A DNA stretch of 64,000 nucleotides, taken from Amycolatopsis sp. CA-126428 (lineage in GTDB: Bacteria; Actinomycetota; Actinomycetes; Mycobacteriales; Pseudonocardiaceae). The translations under genes and the position numbers were made by a program. Under the pieces are notes generated by a model that made no database searches, was not told the origin of the DNA, and saw only the letters and a program-made list of their open reading frames with translations. How positions within the stretch are numbered: position 1 is the stretch's first letter; every line of letters begins with the position of its first letter. This document shows positions 9,114 through 16,322 of this stretch, piece by piece. Location: the NCBI RefSeq assembly GCF_002904335.1, contig NZ_PPHF01000095.1:17382-81381 (forward strand). The letters run 5' to 3'.

Positions 9114-11267
9114 CTACCAGGTCACCGGAAGCCGGTACAGACCGTAGATGTTCGCGTCGTCCTTGAACGGCAGCTCGTCGACGTCCACCGCCAGTTCCAG
9201 CGTGGGGATGCGGCGGAACAGCGTGTCGAACACGACCTGCAGCTCCATCCGAGCCAGGTTCTGGCCCAGGCACTGGTGCGGCCCGAACCCGAACGCGACG
9301 TGGTGGCGCGCGCCGCGCTCGATGTCGAGCTCGTCCGGGTGCTCGAACGCCCGCGGGTCCCGGTTGGCCGAATGACCGAGCGCCAGGACTCCTTCGCCGG
9401 CGCGGATCAGCTGCCCGCCGACCTCGGTGTCCTCGACGCACAGCCGGGACGCCGCCGCGTCGATGATCGTGAAGTACCGCAGCATCTCCTCGACCGCGTC
9501 GAGCGTCTTGCCCGGGTCGGCCTTGATCATCGCGAGCTGCTCCGGGTTGCGCAGGAACGCCACGGTCGACAGCGAGATCATGTTCGCCGTCGTCTCGTGC
9601 CCGGCCACGAGCAGCAGGAAACCCAGGCCGGCCAGCGCTGTCCGCCGGTAGGTGCCTTCTTCGCGCAGCTTGACGATCTGCCGCCCGAGCAGGTCGTCCG
9701 GCGGGTTCTCTTCCTTCTTCGCGATGAGGTCGGTCAGGTAGCCCTGGATAGCCCCCATGGCCGCTCCCCGCTCCTCGGGCGGCGTCGACTGCTTGAACAT
9801 CTTCGCCGTGTGCTCCTGGAAGAAGCCGTGGTCGGCGTAGGGCACACCCAGCATCTCGCAGATCACCAAGGACGGGACCGGCAGCGACAGCGACTCCACC
9901 AGGTCACCGGGCTGCGGTCCGGCCAGCAGCGCGTCGATCCGCCCGTCGACGATCTCCTGGATCCGCGGCCGCAGCGCGTCCAACCTCCGCACCGTGAACT
10001 CGCCGAGGACGGCCTTGCGCGCCGGCCCGTGCTCGGGCGCGTCCATCTCGATCAAGGTGCGCTCGTCGTCCGGCCGCCGGGCCGCCGCCGCGCCCTTGAC
10101 CAGCTGCGGGAAGTCCGGATGCTGCCGGTCGGCGCTGAACCGCCGGTCGTTCAGCACGGTCCGCACGTCTTCGTGACGGCTGACCACCCACGCCCACCCG
10201 CCGTCGGGCAGGCGAACCCGCGAGATCGCTTCCTGCTCCCGGATCTCTTCGTACGCGGGCGGCGGCGCGAACGGGCACGTACGGGCCAGGGGGAACTCGT
10301 GCTTCTCGGCGGTGGTCGCCTCACGGGCGAAGTACGGTTCCGCCGCTTCCAACCGCGGCACCGCGATGCCCAGCCGTCGTGCTTCCGCGAGGGTGTCCCG
10401 GCAGATCTCCCGCGGTTCCTCGGCGTCGGGGTCGGAGTGCGCCTGGAGAGACATCCGCGCCAACGCGACATGAGCAGTCAGCCAGGCGAACACGCGCGCC
10501 GTCAGCCAGGCGGGCGCCCGGAACAGCAGCAGACCGCCGCGGTGACGTCGCAGGTCAAGGCCGCGCGCCTCGAGCAACGGCAGCAACTCGCGGCCGGCCA
10601 GCAGCGCCTCGCGCAAGTCGCCCTTCGCCCCGACCAGCTTGGACAACGAGCCCCGCCGCAGGCCCTGCGAGTGCAGGCCGGCATCCGACACGAAATGGAC
10701 CCACAGCCAGCCGCGGAAGTCGGGACGCTCCTTGAGCCGGAGGCCGGCCTCGCGGAACACCTGGCGCACGGCCCGCTCCCGCTCGGTCGGCGGCCGGCCG
10801 AGGGTGCCGAAGACGACCGACGGCAGCAGTACAACATGGAGCACGCCGTCCGCACCGAAACCGCCGCCGGCCTGGGGAAAGCCCCAGGCGATCCGGTCGA
10901 CGGGGAGTGCGCCGATCGCCGCCGGCGGCTCGGCCCAGATGTTCCCGAAGACCAGCACCGTGGCCCGGCCGACCCGCGGGGCCAGGAAAGCGGCCGCTTC
11001 CGCGAGGCGGTGGTGCGACACGCTCAGCACGATCAGGTCGAAGTCGTGGTCCGGCTCCAGCGCCTCCCGGTAGCGCACCGGCCACTTCTCGGCGACGCGC
11101 TGCCCCCACACCCGGCGCCGCGTGTCGAGCAGGTCGAGGTCCACCGAGTCCCCAAAGGTCGCCGCGCGGCCCGGCCGGACGTAGAACTCGACGTCGTGCC
11201 CGGCCCGTTCCAGGGCCCAGCCGTAGATGGTGGCGATCACGCCTCGGCCGAACATCAGGATCTTCAC
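9114..11267 (-). CDS. Ketopantoate-reductase-like domain fused to a cytochrome P450
   Basis: A 717-residue fusion. Residues 1 to about 300 resemble ApbA/PanE ketopantoate reductase: an N-terminal VKILMFGRGVIATIYGWAL nucleotide-binding start, LIVLSVSHHRL, and a helical second domain. Residues about 320-717 are a full-length bacterial P450 with the I-helix oxygen-activation motif AGHETT, an ExxR motif (EEMLR) and the haem loop FGFGPHQCLG with Cys666 as ligand. Start: GTG with a GAGG site a few bases upstream. A longer frame reaching an ATG at 11339 would run through the duplicated operator and is rejected. No ferredoxin is adjacent. The gene is divergent from a TetR gene and probably repressed by it. 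Substrate unknown. Confidence 0.85.
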   Translation of the reverse strand: MKILMFGRGVIATIYGWALERAGHDVEFYVRPGRAATFGDSVDLDLLDTRRRVWGQRVAEKWPVRYREALEPDHDFDLIVLSVSHHRLAEAAAFLAPRVGRATVLVFGNIWAEPPAAIGALPVDRIAWGFPQAGGGFGADGVLHVVLLPSVVFGTLGRPPTERERAVRQVFREAGLRLKERPDFRGWLWVHFVSDAGLHSQGLRRGSLSKLVGAKGDLREALLAGRELLPLLEARGLDLRRHRGGLLLFRAPAWLTARVFAWLTAHVALARMSLQAHSDPDAEEPREICRDTLAEARRLGIAVPRLEAAEPYFAREATTAEKHEFPLARTCPFAPPPAYEEIREQEAISRVRLPDGGWAWVVSRHEDVRTVLNDRRFSADRQHPDFPQLVKGAAAARRPDDERTLIEMDAPEHGPARKAVLGEFTVRRLDALRPRIQEIVDGRIDALLAGPQPGDLVESLSLPVPSLVICEMLGVPYADHGFFQEHTAKMFKQSTPPEERGAAMGAIQGYLTDLIAKKEENPPDDLLGRQIVKLREEGTYRRTALAGLGFLLLVAGHETTANMISLSTVAFLRNPEQLAMIKADPGKTLDAVEEMLRYFTIIDAAASRLCVEDTEVGGQLIRAGEGVLALGHSANRDPRAFEHPDELDIERGARHHVAFGFGPHQCLGQNLARMELQVVFDTLFRRIPTLELAVDVDELPFKDDANIYGLYRLPVTW

Positions 11268-11295
11268 TCTGCACCTCGTGGGGTACGATTCGATC

Positions 11296-11338
11296 TGGAG
11301 GTCATCTCCACTTTTCCAAAATATGGAGGTCATCTCCA
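11296..11338. promoter_or_regulatory. Tandem pair of 15-bp partially palindromic operators
   Basis: The 15-mer TGGAGGTCATCTCCA occurs twice without mismatch, at 11296-11310 and 11324-11338, with 28 bases between starts. Each copy has TGGAG/CTCCA arms. They sit in the 92-bp gap between the P450 fusion and the divergent TetR gene, the usual arrangement for an autoregulated TetR operator serving both promoters. Confidence 0.75.
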
Positions 11339-11359
11339 TTTGTCAACGCGAGGGAGCGC

Positions 11360-11938
11360 ATGACCGCCGACAAGCCGCTGCGAGCCGACGCCCAGCGCAA
11401 GCGCGAGGCCCTGCTCGCCACCGCACGGAAGGTCGCCGCCGCCGGCGAGTTCTTCGACCTGCGCTTCGACGACTTCGCCAGCCTGGCCGGGGTGGGCACG
11501 GGCACGCTGTACCGCCACTTCCCCACCCGGGAGGCGCTGGCCGAGGCGGTCTACCGCGGCGAAGTCGCCACGCTGTGCGACCGCGCCCGCCACCTCCAGG
11601 CGACGCGGCCCGCGGCGGAGGCGCTGGCGACCTTCCTCCGCGGCATGGTCGACCACATGGACACCCACCAGGGCCTCGCCCGGACGCTGGCCACCCTCTG
11701 GGCCGATCACTCGAGCGCCCTCGCCGAGGGCAGCCAGGCGCTGGAGCAGGCCGTCACCGACCTGGTGGCCGCGGCCGTGAAGGCGGGCACCGTTCGCGAC
11801 GACGTGGACGCGGGTGCCGTCATGATGGCGCTACACGGTATTGGCGCGGCCTACGACCGCCCCCGTTGGCGAGCCGAGGCCGACGACGTCATCACCCTTG
11901 TGCTGGACGGACTTCGTCGGCCGCGCTCGGAGGGATAG
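11360..11938 (+). CDS. TetR-family transcriptional repressor
   Basis: A 192-residue TetR protein. The N-terminal helix-turn-helix is clear: LLATARKVAAAGEFFDLRFDDFASLAGVGTGTLYRHFPTREAL, in segments, with the recognition helix at about residues 45-55. The C-terminal two-thirds is the ligand-binding/dimerisation domain, with WADHSSALAEGSQALEQAV and a DGLRRPRS tail. The ATG has AGGGAG just upstream. It probably represses the divergent P450 fusion and itself through the duplicated operator between them. The inducing ligand is unknown. Confidence 0.92.
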   Translation: MTADKPLRADAQRKREALLATARKVAAAGEFFDLRFDDFASLAGVGTGTLYRHFPTREALAEAVYRGEVATLCDRARHLQATRPAAEALATFLRGMVDHMDTHQGLARTLATLWADHSSALAEGSQALEQAVTDLVAAAVKAGTVRDDVDAGAVMMALHGIGAAYDRPRWRAEADDVITLVLDGLRRPRSEG

Positions 11939-12074
11939 GTCGCGCGGTTCGCCCGCCGACGGGTCCAGCTGAGCGGCATCGCCCAGGAACCACAGGTGAT
12001 GTCACTTCCGGTCAGGCGCCGGGGCGGGAGTCCCAGCGTGCTACTGCGGAAACCCCCGCTTTGCGTGGGAAAGC

Positions 12075-12287
12075 TCAATCGCCGTCGCGGGCGGTGTAGA
12101 GGTGATGGCCCGGTGTGGCCGCGCCCTCGGGCAAGAGTTCGGCATACTCGGCGATCGCGCGCTGCCGTGCCCCGTCGGGCGGCAAGCTCTTCGCCGAAAC
12201 GTGGGCCTCGGCGTAGGCCAGTACCGCGTCGCGGTGGTATTCCGCGTATTCCTCGGGGGTCATCGGATCGAGCCGGACCTCTGCCAT
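12075..12287 (-). pseudogene. Truncated GNAT acetyltransferase, N-terminal 70 residues only
   Basis: The start is excellent: AAGGAGG five to six bases before ATG. The protein begins like a GNAT-family N-acetyltransferase (VRLDPMTPEEYAEYHRDAV, then LLPEGAATPGHHLYTARDGD). It stops just where the acetyl-CoA-binding strands should follow, at about half the family length. No continuation of the GNAT fold is visible in any frame in the 136 bases downstream. I interpret it as a 3' deletion. The retained ribosome site means a 70-residue fragment may still be made. Confidence 0.65.
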
Positions 12288-12306
12288 GGCCGCCCTCCTT
12301 CTCGCG

Positions 12307-12699
12307 CTACAGGCCGCGTAAAACTTCGTAGTTGCCTCGAAGCTCGCGAATGACGTTCTTTCGCTTGGCGTTTTCTTCCGCCAGCAGCACCAACTTTCGC
12401 CCCTCCTGGTCGCGCCACAGAGAGGGTGCGTAGATGACGTTTCCCGAGTATTTTCCCCGAGCGAGCCGGTGCGAACGAACCGCCGTGACGACGTGGGACA
12501 GCACCTCGTTGTCCAGCTCGGCCTCCCAGACCCAGCTTTCACAGAGCTGCAGTACCAGGACCGCACCCTCGTCGACAAGCTGACGGACTTCACCCGGCTC
12601 GAGCCAGCCTGTGACCTCGCGCCACTCGGAGCCGTCGGGGCCCTGCAGGGCGTACTCCCCGTGCCCGATTTCCCGGTACCCCGGAACCTCTTCGGACAA
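12307..12699 (-). CDS. Hypothetical protein, 130 residues
   Basis: Not recognised. The TTG start is chosen because GGTGAG lies about seven bases upstream and the reading frame and codon bias are clean. The protein is mixed alpha/beta, soluble and rich in charged residues. It has a WREVTGWLEPGEVRQLVDEGAVLVLQ-type N-terminal half and a basic C-terminal helix (EENAKRKNVIRELRGNYEVLRGL). It lies 19 bases upstream of the truncated GNAT on the same strand, so the two may share a transcript. Confidence 0.6.
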   Translation of the reverse strand: MSEEVPGYREIGHGEYALQGPDGSEWREVTGWLEPGEVRQLVDEGAVLVLQLCESWVWEAELDNEVLSHVVTAVRSHRLARGKYSGNVIYAPSLWRDQEGRKLVLLAEENAKRKNVIRELRGNYEVLRGL

Positions 12700-12747
12700 T
12701 CGAACTCACCTATCCCCCCAAACGAAGATCATCCCGGCGCACGCAGT

Positions 12748-13359
12748 TCAGAGGCTGATCGAGTCCATCGCGCGGTCGAGCAGCCGGCCCAATTGCTGCG
12801 TTCCGTTGCCCGCGATCCACGCCGCGACGGCGGCCTCCAAACAGCCCAGGGCGCTCGCGATGAGCGCCCGTGGCCGCGGATCGGTCGGGTTGGCCGGGTC
12901 CACCCCGAGCCGTCGTGCCAGCTCGGGTGCTATCAGGGCCCGGAACTTCGCCTGCTTTTCCTGCTGGACCGTCGCGAGGGCCGGGGTCGTCACGGCGAGC
13001 GCGGCCAGCCGGTGGGCGCGGTCCGTCTGGGTCGCGTAGTACTCGACGAGCGGGCTCATCGCGTGGCGCAGCGCGGACCACGGGGCTTCGTCATCGGGTC
13101 GCTGACGCAACGCCGCCAATATCTCGTCGACGGCGGCCGAGGTCTCGCTCGCGAAGACGTCCTCTTTGGACGGAAAATACCGGAAGAACGTGCTGCGCGA
13201 GATTCTGGCGACCGCGCAGATGTCGTCGATGGTGGTCTGCTCGTAACCGTTCTCCAGGAACAAATCGAGCGCCATCTCGGACACCTGCGCCCTCATGGCA
13301 CGCCGGGCGAGTTCGCGTGCGCCGGGACGACGCTCGTCCCGCTCCGGCAGCCTGGTCAC
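12748..13359 (-). CDS. TetR-family transcriptional regulator
   Basis: A 203-residue TetR protein. The N-terminal DNA-binding domain at about residues 20-70 reads ALDLFLENGYEQTTIDDI then ARISRSTFFRYFPSKEDVF, a textbook TetR recognition helix. The start is GTG. The gene is divergent from a flavin-dependent monooxygenase; the 85-bp gap holds a repeated TGGTACT word that may be its operator. The likely role is repression of the monooxygenase and itself, relieved by the substrate or a related compound. Confidence 0.9.
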   Translation of the reverse strand: MTRLPERDERRPGARELARRAMRAQVSEMALDLFLENGYEQTTIDDICAVARISRSTFFRYFPSKEDVFASETSAAVDEILAALRQRPDDEAPWSALRHAMSPLVEYYATQTDRAHRLAALAVTTPALATVQQEKQAKFRALIAPELARRLGVDPANPTDPRPRALIASALGCLEAAVAAWIAGNGTQQLGRLLDRAMDSISL

Positions 13360-13366
13360 CGGCCGA

Positions 13367-13395
13367 TGGTACTACACCCCAAACCTGGTACTGTA
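13367..13395. promoter_or_regulatory. Repeated TGGTACT words in a divergent promoter
   Basis: TGGTACTACA (13367-13376) and TGGTACTGTA (13386-13395) share eight of ten bases and start 19 bases apart. They lie between the divergent TetR and monooxygenase starts, in a locally AT-richer stretch. They are a candidate operator for the neighbouring TetR protein; no footprint evidence exists. Confidence 0.45.
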
Positions 13396-13444
13396 GTTTC
13401 ACAAATGCTACTCAGTGTCAGATTCGGAGCGGAGAGGGACCCCG

Positions 13445-14680
13445 ATGGACCCGAGCCAGGTCGCCAGCACCACGGCGAACGGCAGCACACCCCCGGTGCA
13501 CGATCGGCTGGACGCGCTCACCGCCGGCCTACCCGCGGAAGAGCTGGCGCTCGTGTCGGCCGCGGCGTCGCTGGTGCCGGTCTTGAGCGCCAACGCGGAC
13601 GCCGCGGATGCCATGGGAAGGCTGCCCGACGACGACATCGCGGCGCTGCGCAAAGAGGGTCTGCTCCGCCTCGCCACACCGCGGAGGTACGGCGGTCACG
13701 AAGCCGGCGCGTGCGCCGCGACGGCCATTGCCGCGGAGGTGGGGCGCGGCTGCGCGTCGGCGTCTTGGGTGCTGACGGTGTACTACACCGCCGGGATCGC
13801 CCTCTGGCTCTTCCCGGACGAGGTACGGCACCGGGTCTGGGACGAGGATCCGGACGCGACCGTGTGCGGCTCCTCCGCCGGCGTCGCGCCGGCACGGAAG
13901 ATCGATGGTGGTTACCTGCTCAGCGGCCGCTGGGGCTGGGCTTCGGGCATCCACAACGCGTCCTGGGCGATCCTCAGCGTGGTGACCGAGGACGAAGGGT
14001 CCGCCCGGGAAAGCGGGTTCGCCCTGGTTCGGACGAGCGGATTGTCGGTCGAACACACCTGGAACATGGTCGGGATGCGCGGCACGGGCAGCGACACGAT
14101 CATCGCGGCTGACGTCTTCGTCCCGGAGGAGCAGGTCGTCTTCCCGGCCAGAGGGGCCGTCCCCGAGCCCTCGATGCCCCTGAGCGTCCCGAAACCGCAG
14201 GGCCTGATGGGCGCGCTGGCCGCACCGGTGCTGGGGATGGGCATGGGGATCTACGACCACGTCGTGGCGAAACTCAGCGCCGGCCGGCCGCTGGTCTCCG
14301 CGGGGAGATCGCCCGGGCGGGCGATCGACGCCCCCGCCGTGCAGGCGAACATCGCCGATGCCGCCATGCTCATCGACAGCGCGATCCTGCAGGCCGCGCG
14401 CACCGCCCACGCCGTCGACCGGGCCACCCGCACGGGCGCCCGGTTGTCTCCCCTCGCCATCGCCCGCACCCGGATGGACTGCGGGTTCGCCGCGCGGCAG
14501 ATCCGCCAGGCGGCGGACAAACTGCTGGATGTCGGGGGTGCCGGCCGATTCGCCGACTCGGACCCGGCGCAGCGGATCTGGCGCGATCTGGGCACCGCGA
14601 CCCGGCATCCCGCGTTCATCACCGAACTGGACCGCGAACAGTACGCCCGGCTGCTAATTCCGGTTCCTCAGGCACAGTAA
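13445..14680 (+). CDS. Flavin-dependent monooxygenase of the acyl-CoA dehydrogenase fold (group D, HpaB/HsaA-like)
   Basis: A 411-residue protein with acyl-CoA-dehydrogenase architecture: an N-terminal helical domain with ALRKEGLLRLATPRRYGG, a mid beta-domain (GGYLLSGRWGWASGIHNASW, then WNMVGMRGTGSDTI), and a C-terminal helical bundle (ARTRMDCGFAARQIRQAADKLLDVGGAG). The GRWGWASG and MRGTGS motifs are typical of group D two-component monooxygenases that hydroxylate aromatics with reduced FMN or FAD. The ATG is preferred over an upstream GTG because GGAGAGGGA lies five bases before it. No flavin reductase is adjacent. Regulated most likely by the divergent TetR protein. Confidence 0.8.
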   Translation: MDPSQVASTTANGSTPPVHDRLDALTAGLPAEELALVSAAASLVPVLSANADAADAMGRLPDDDIAALRKEGLLRLATPRRYGGHEAGACAATAIAAEVGRGCASASWVLTVYYTAGIALWLFPDEVRHRVWDEDPDATVCGSSAGVAPARKIDGGYLLSGRWGWASGIHNASWAILSVVTEDEGSARESGFALVRTSGLSVEHTWNMVGMRGTGSDTIIAADVFVPEEQVVFPARGAVPEPSMPLSVPKPQGLMGALAAPVLGMGMGIYDHVVAKLSAGRPLVSAGRSPGRAIDAPAVQANIADAAMLIDSAILQAARTAHAVDRATRTGARLSPLAIARTRMDCGFAARQIRQAADKLLDVGGAGRFADSDPAQRIWRDLGTATRHPAFITELDREQYARLLIPVPQAQ

Positions 14681-14697
14681 GGAAAGCCGCACGACGT

Positions 14698-14729
14698 CCC
14701 GATCGCGGCAGCTCGCCGCCACGATCGGG
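14698..14729. terminator. Stem-loop between convergent genes
   Basis: CCCGATCG (14698-14705) and CGATCGGG (14722-14729) form an eight-base perfect stem, extended by further GC pairs in the loop. It lies in the 67-bp gap between the convergent monooxygenase and hydrolase genes, so it may end transcription from both sides. No run of T follows, which is common in high-GC actinomycetes. Confidence 0.5.
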
Positions 14730-14747
14730 AGCACCGTCGGAGGCCGG

Positions 14748-15629
14748 TCAGGAGACTCCCGGCCGGTCCAGCACGCGGCCGAGGAAGCCGCGCAGGTAGC
14801 CCGCGACGACTTCCAGGTGGCTCTCCAGCAGGAAGTGGCCGCCGTCGATCAGGTGCACCTCCGCGTCCTCGGCGTCACGGGCGAAGGCCTGCGCGCCGGC
14901 CGGGCCGAAGATCTCGTCGTTGCGGCCCCACACGGCGAGGACGGGAACCTCGCCGGCGCGCAGGAACTCGTGCAGCAGCGGGTAGAGCGGGCGGTTGTTC
15001 GGGTAGTCGCGGAACAGCGCCAGCTGGACCTCGTCGTTGCCTTCGCGGGAGACGAGGGCGAAGTCGTGTTCCCAGGTGTCCGGGCTGACCACGCTCGGGT
15101 CGGGAACGCCGTGCAGGTACTGCCACCGGATGGCATCGCGGCTCAACGCGGTGCGGACGGCGGGCTCGGTGTCCGGGCCGGGAGCCGCCCCGTAGGCCCA
15201 GACGTCGGTCCAGAACGACTCGACGAAACCGTCCTCGTAGCCGTTGCCGTTTTGGGTGACGATCGCGGAGATCCGTTCGGGGTGCTTGAGCGCGAGCCGC
15301 CAGCCGATGGGAGCGCCGTAGTCCTGGACGTAGATGGCGTAGCGGCTCAGCCCCAGGTGGTCGAGCAGCCCGGAGGTGAGTTCGGCGAGGGCGTCGAAGG
15401 TGTAGGTGAACTCCGACACGAGGGGGGCGGCGGAGTGGCCGAAACCGAGGTGGTCCGGCGCGATGACGTGGTAGTCCCCGGCGAGCAGCGGGATGAGTTC
15501 GCGGAACATGAACGAGCTGGTCGGATAGCCGTGCAGCAGGACGATGGTGGGGGCGTCGGCGGGACCGGCTTCGCGGTAGAAGAGCTCGTGCCCGTCGACG
15601 ACGGCGGTCCGGTGGTGTACCGGGTGCAT
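14748..15629 (-). CDS. Alpha/beta hydrolase of the haloalkane dehalogenase / epoxide hydrolase group
   Basis: A 293-residue alpha/beta hydrolase. It has the oxyanion HGYPTS motif, a nucleophile elbow VQDYGAP in which Asp replaces Ser (the pattern of haloalkane dehalogenases and epoxide hydrolases), a cap domain, a WGRNDEI acid loop and the catalytic His in GGHFLLE. The ATG is selected because GAAGGAG lies six bases upstream; an in-frame extension of 16 codons lacks a site. The substrate is unknown. It is divergent from the CGNR regulator across a 98-bp gap and is likely its target. Confidence 0.88.
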   Translation of the reverse strand: MHPVHHRTAVVDGHELFYREAGPADAPTIVLLHGYPTSSFMFRELIPLLAGDYHVIAPDHLGFGHSAAPLVSEFTYTFDALAELTSGLLDHLGLSRYAIYVQDYGAPIGWRLALKHPERISAIVTQNGNGYEDGFVESFWTDVWAYGAAPGPDTEPAVRTALSRDAIRWQYLHGVPDPSVVSPDTWEHDFALVSREGNDEVQLALFRDYPNNRPLYPLLHEFLRAGEVPVLAVWGRNDEIFGPAGAQAFARDAEDAEVHLIDGGHFLLESHLEVVAGYLRGFLGRVLDRPGVS

Positions 15630-15727
15630 GTCTAACTCCTTCGGGGACTTGTTCCGGTTAGGTTCCCAGGCAAGCACGAACGAGGTAACCTGTCAAGCGG
15701 GTCGAACTGGTTAGAGAAGGAGTCCGG

Positions 15728-16207
15728 ATGACTGCGCTGCTGGACCTGCTCAACAGCAGGCCGCTGGTCGACGGTGCGGAGCAGGACGCGCTCGGCGACC
15801 CGGTCGCGGGCCGGCGCTGGGCGCGGGAGCACGGCGGCGACGGCAGCCCCGAAGAGCTGGCGTCGCTGCGCGAGGCGCGGGACATCTTGCGGGACGTGGT
15901 GCTGGGAACCAGCTCGCCTGCCGCGTTGAGCCCGCTGCTCGAAGGGGTCCACCAGGTGCCCGAGTTCACTTCGGACGGTCTCTTGTGGACAACCAAGACT
16001 CCTCCGCACACACGGTTGGCCGTCGAGGTGATCCTCGACTGGGCCGCCACGGAGGAGCAGCTACCCGGCCGGTTGCGCCCGTGCGCCAACGACGAGTGCC
16101 GGCTGTTCCTGCTCGACCGCAGCCGCGCCAACCAGGCCCGCTGGTGCTCGATGGCCACGTGCGGCAACCGGATGAAAGCCCGCCGCCACTACCAGCGCAA
16201 CCGCTGA
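15728..16207 (+). CDS. CGNR zinc-finger protein (ABATE-type stress regulator)
   Basis: A 159-residue protein with the usual two-part layout: an N-terminal helical domain with REARDILRDVV, and a C-terminal zinc finger from about residue 118 (RPCANDECRLFLLDRSR, then WCSMATCGNRMKARRHYQR). The four cysteines and the CGNR signature are intact. Such actinobacterial proteins are presumed DNA-binding regulators. The start has GAAGGAG five bases before ATG. Divergent orientation to the alpha/beta hydrolase suggests local control of that gene. Confidence 0.9.
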   Translation: MTALLDLLNSRPLVDGAEQDALGDPVAGRRWAREHGGDGSPEELASLREARDILRDVVLGTSSPAALSPLLEGVHQVPEFTSDGLLWTTKTPPHTRLAVEVILDWAATEEQLPGRLRPCANDECRLFLLDRSRANQARWCSMATCGNRMKARRHYQRNR

Positions 16208-16215
16208 CCGCCCTT

Positions 16216-16241
16216 CCGGGACCAGGCGCGCCTGGTCCCGG
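16216..16241 (+). terminator. Perfect 26-bp palindrome downstream of the CGNR gene
   Basis: CCGGGACCAGGCG is followed directly by its exact reverse complement, starting eight bases after the CGNR stop codon. It would form a 12-13 bp GC-rich hairpin and is best read as an intrinsic terminator. Confidence 0.65.
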
Positions 16242-16322
16242 CGCGTCGGGCAGATCCCGAGCCGGCAATGCCGGCGCTCGCCGGCGCGTGGCCTGGCCGC
16301 GGAAGTTCGCTACGGTCGGAGG

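Noticed and set aside
11265..11339. Upstream ATG at 11339 as start of the P450 fusion
   Set aside because: It would add 24 residues encoded by the duplicated operator, with no ribosome site; the GTG at 11267 begins the Rossmann strand directly.
9147..11363. Long plus-strand frame opposite the P450 fusion
   Set aside because: No domain, Arg/Gln/Pro-rich composition, and clear P450 motifs on the other strand.
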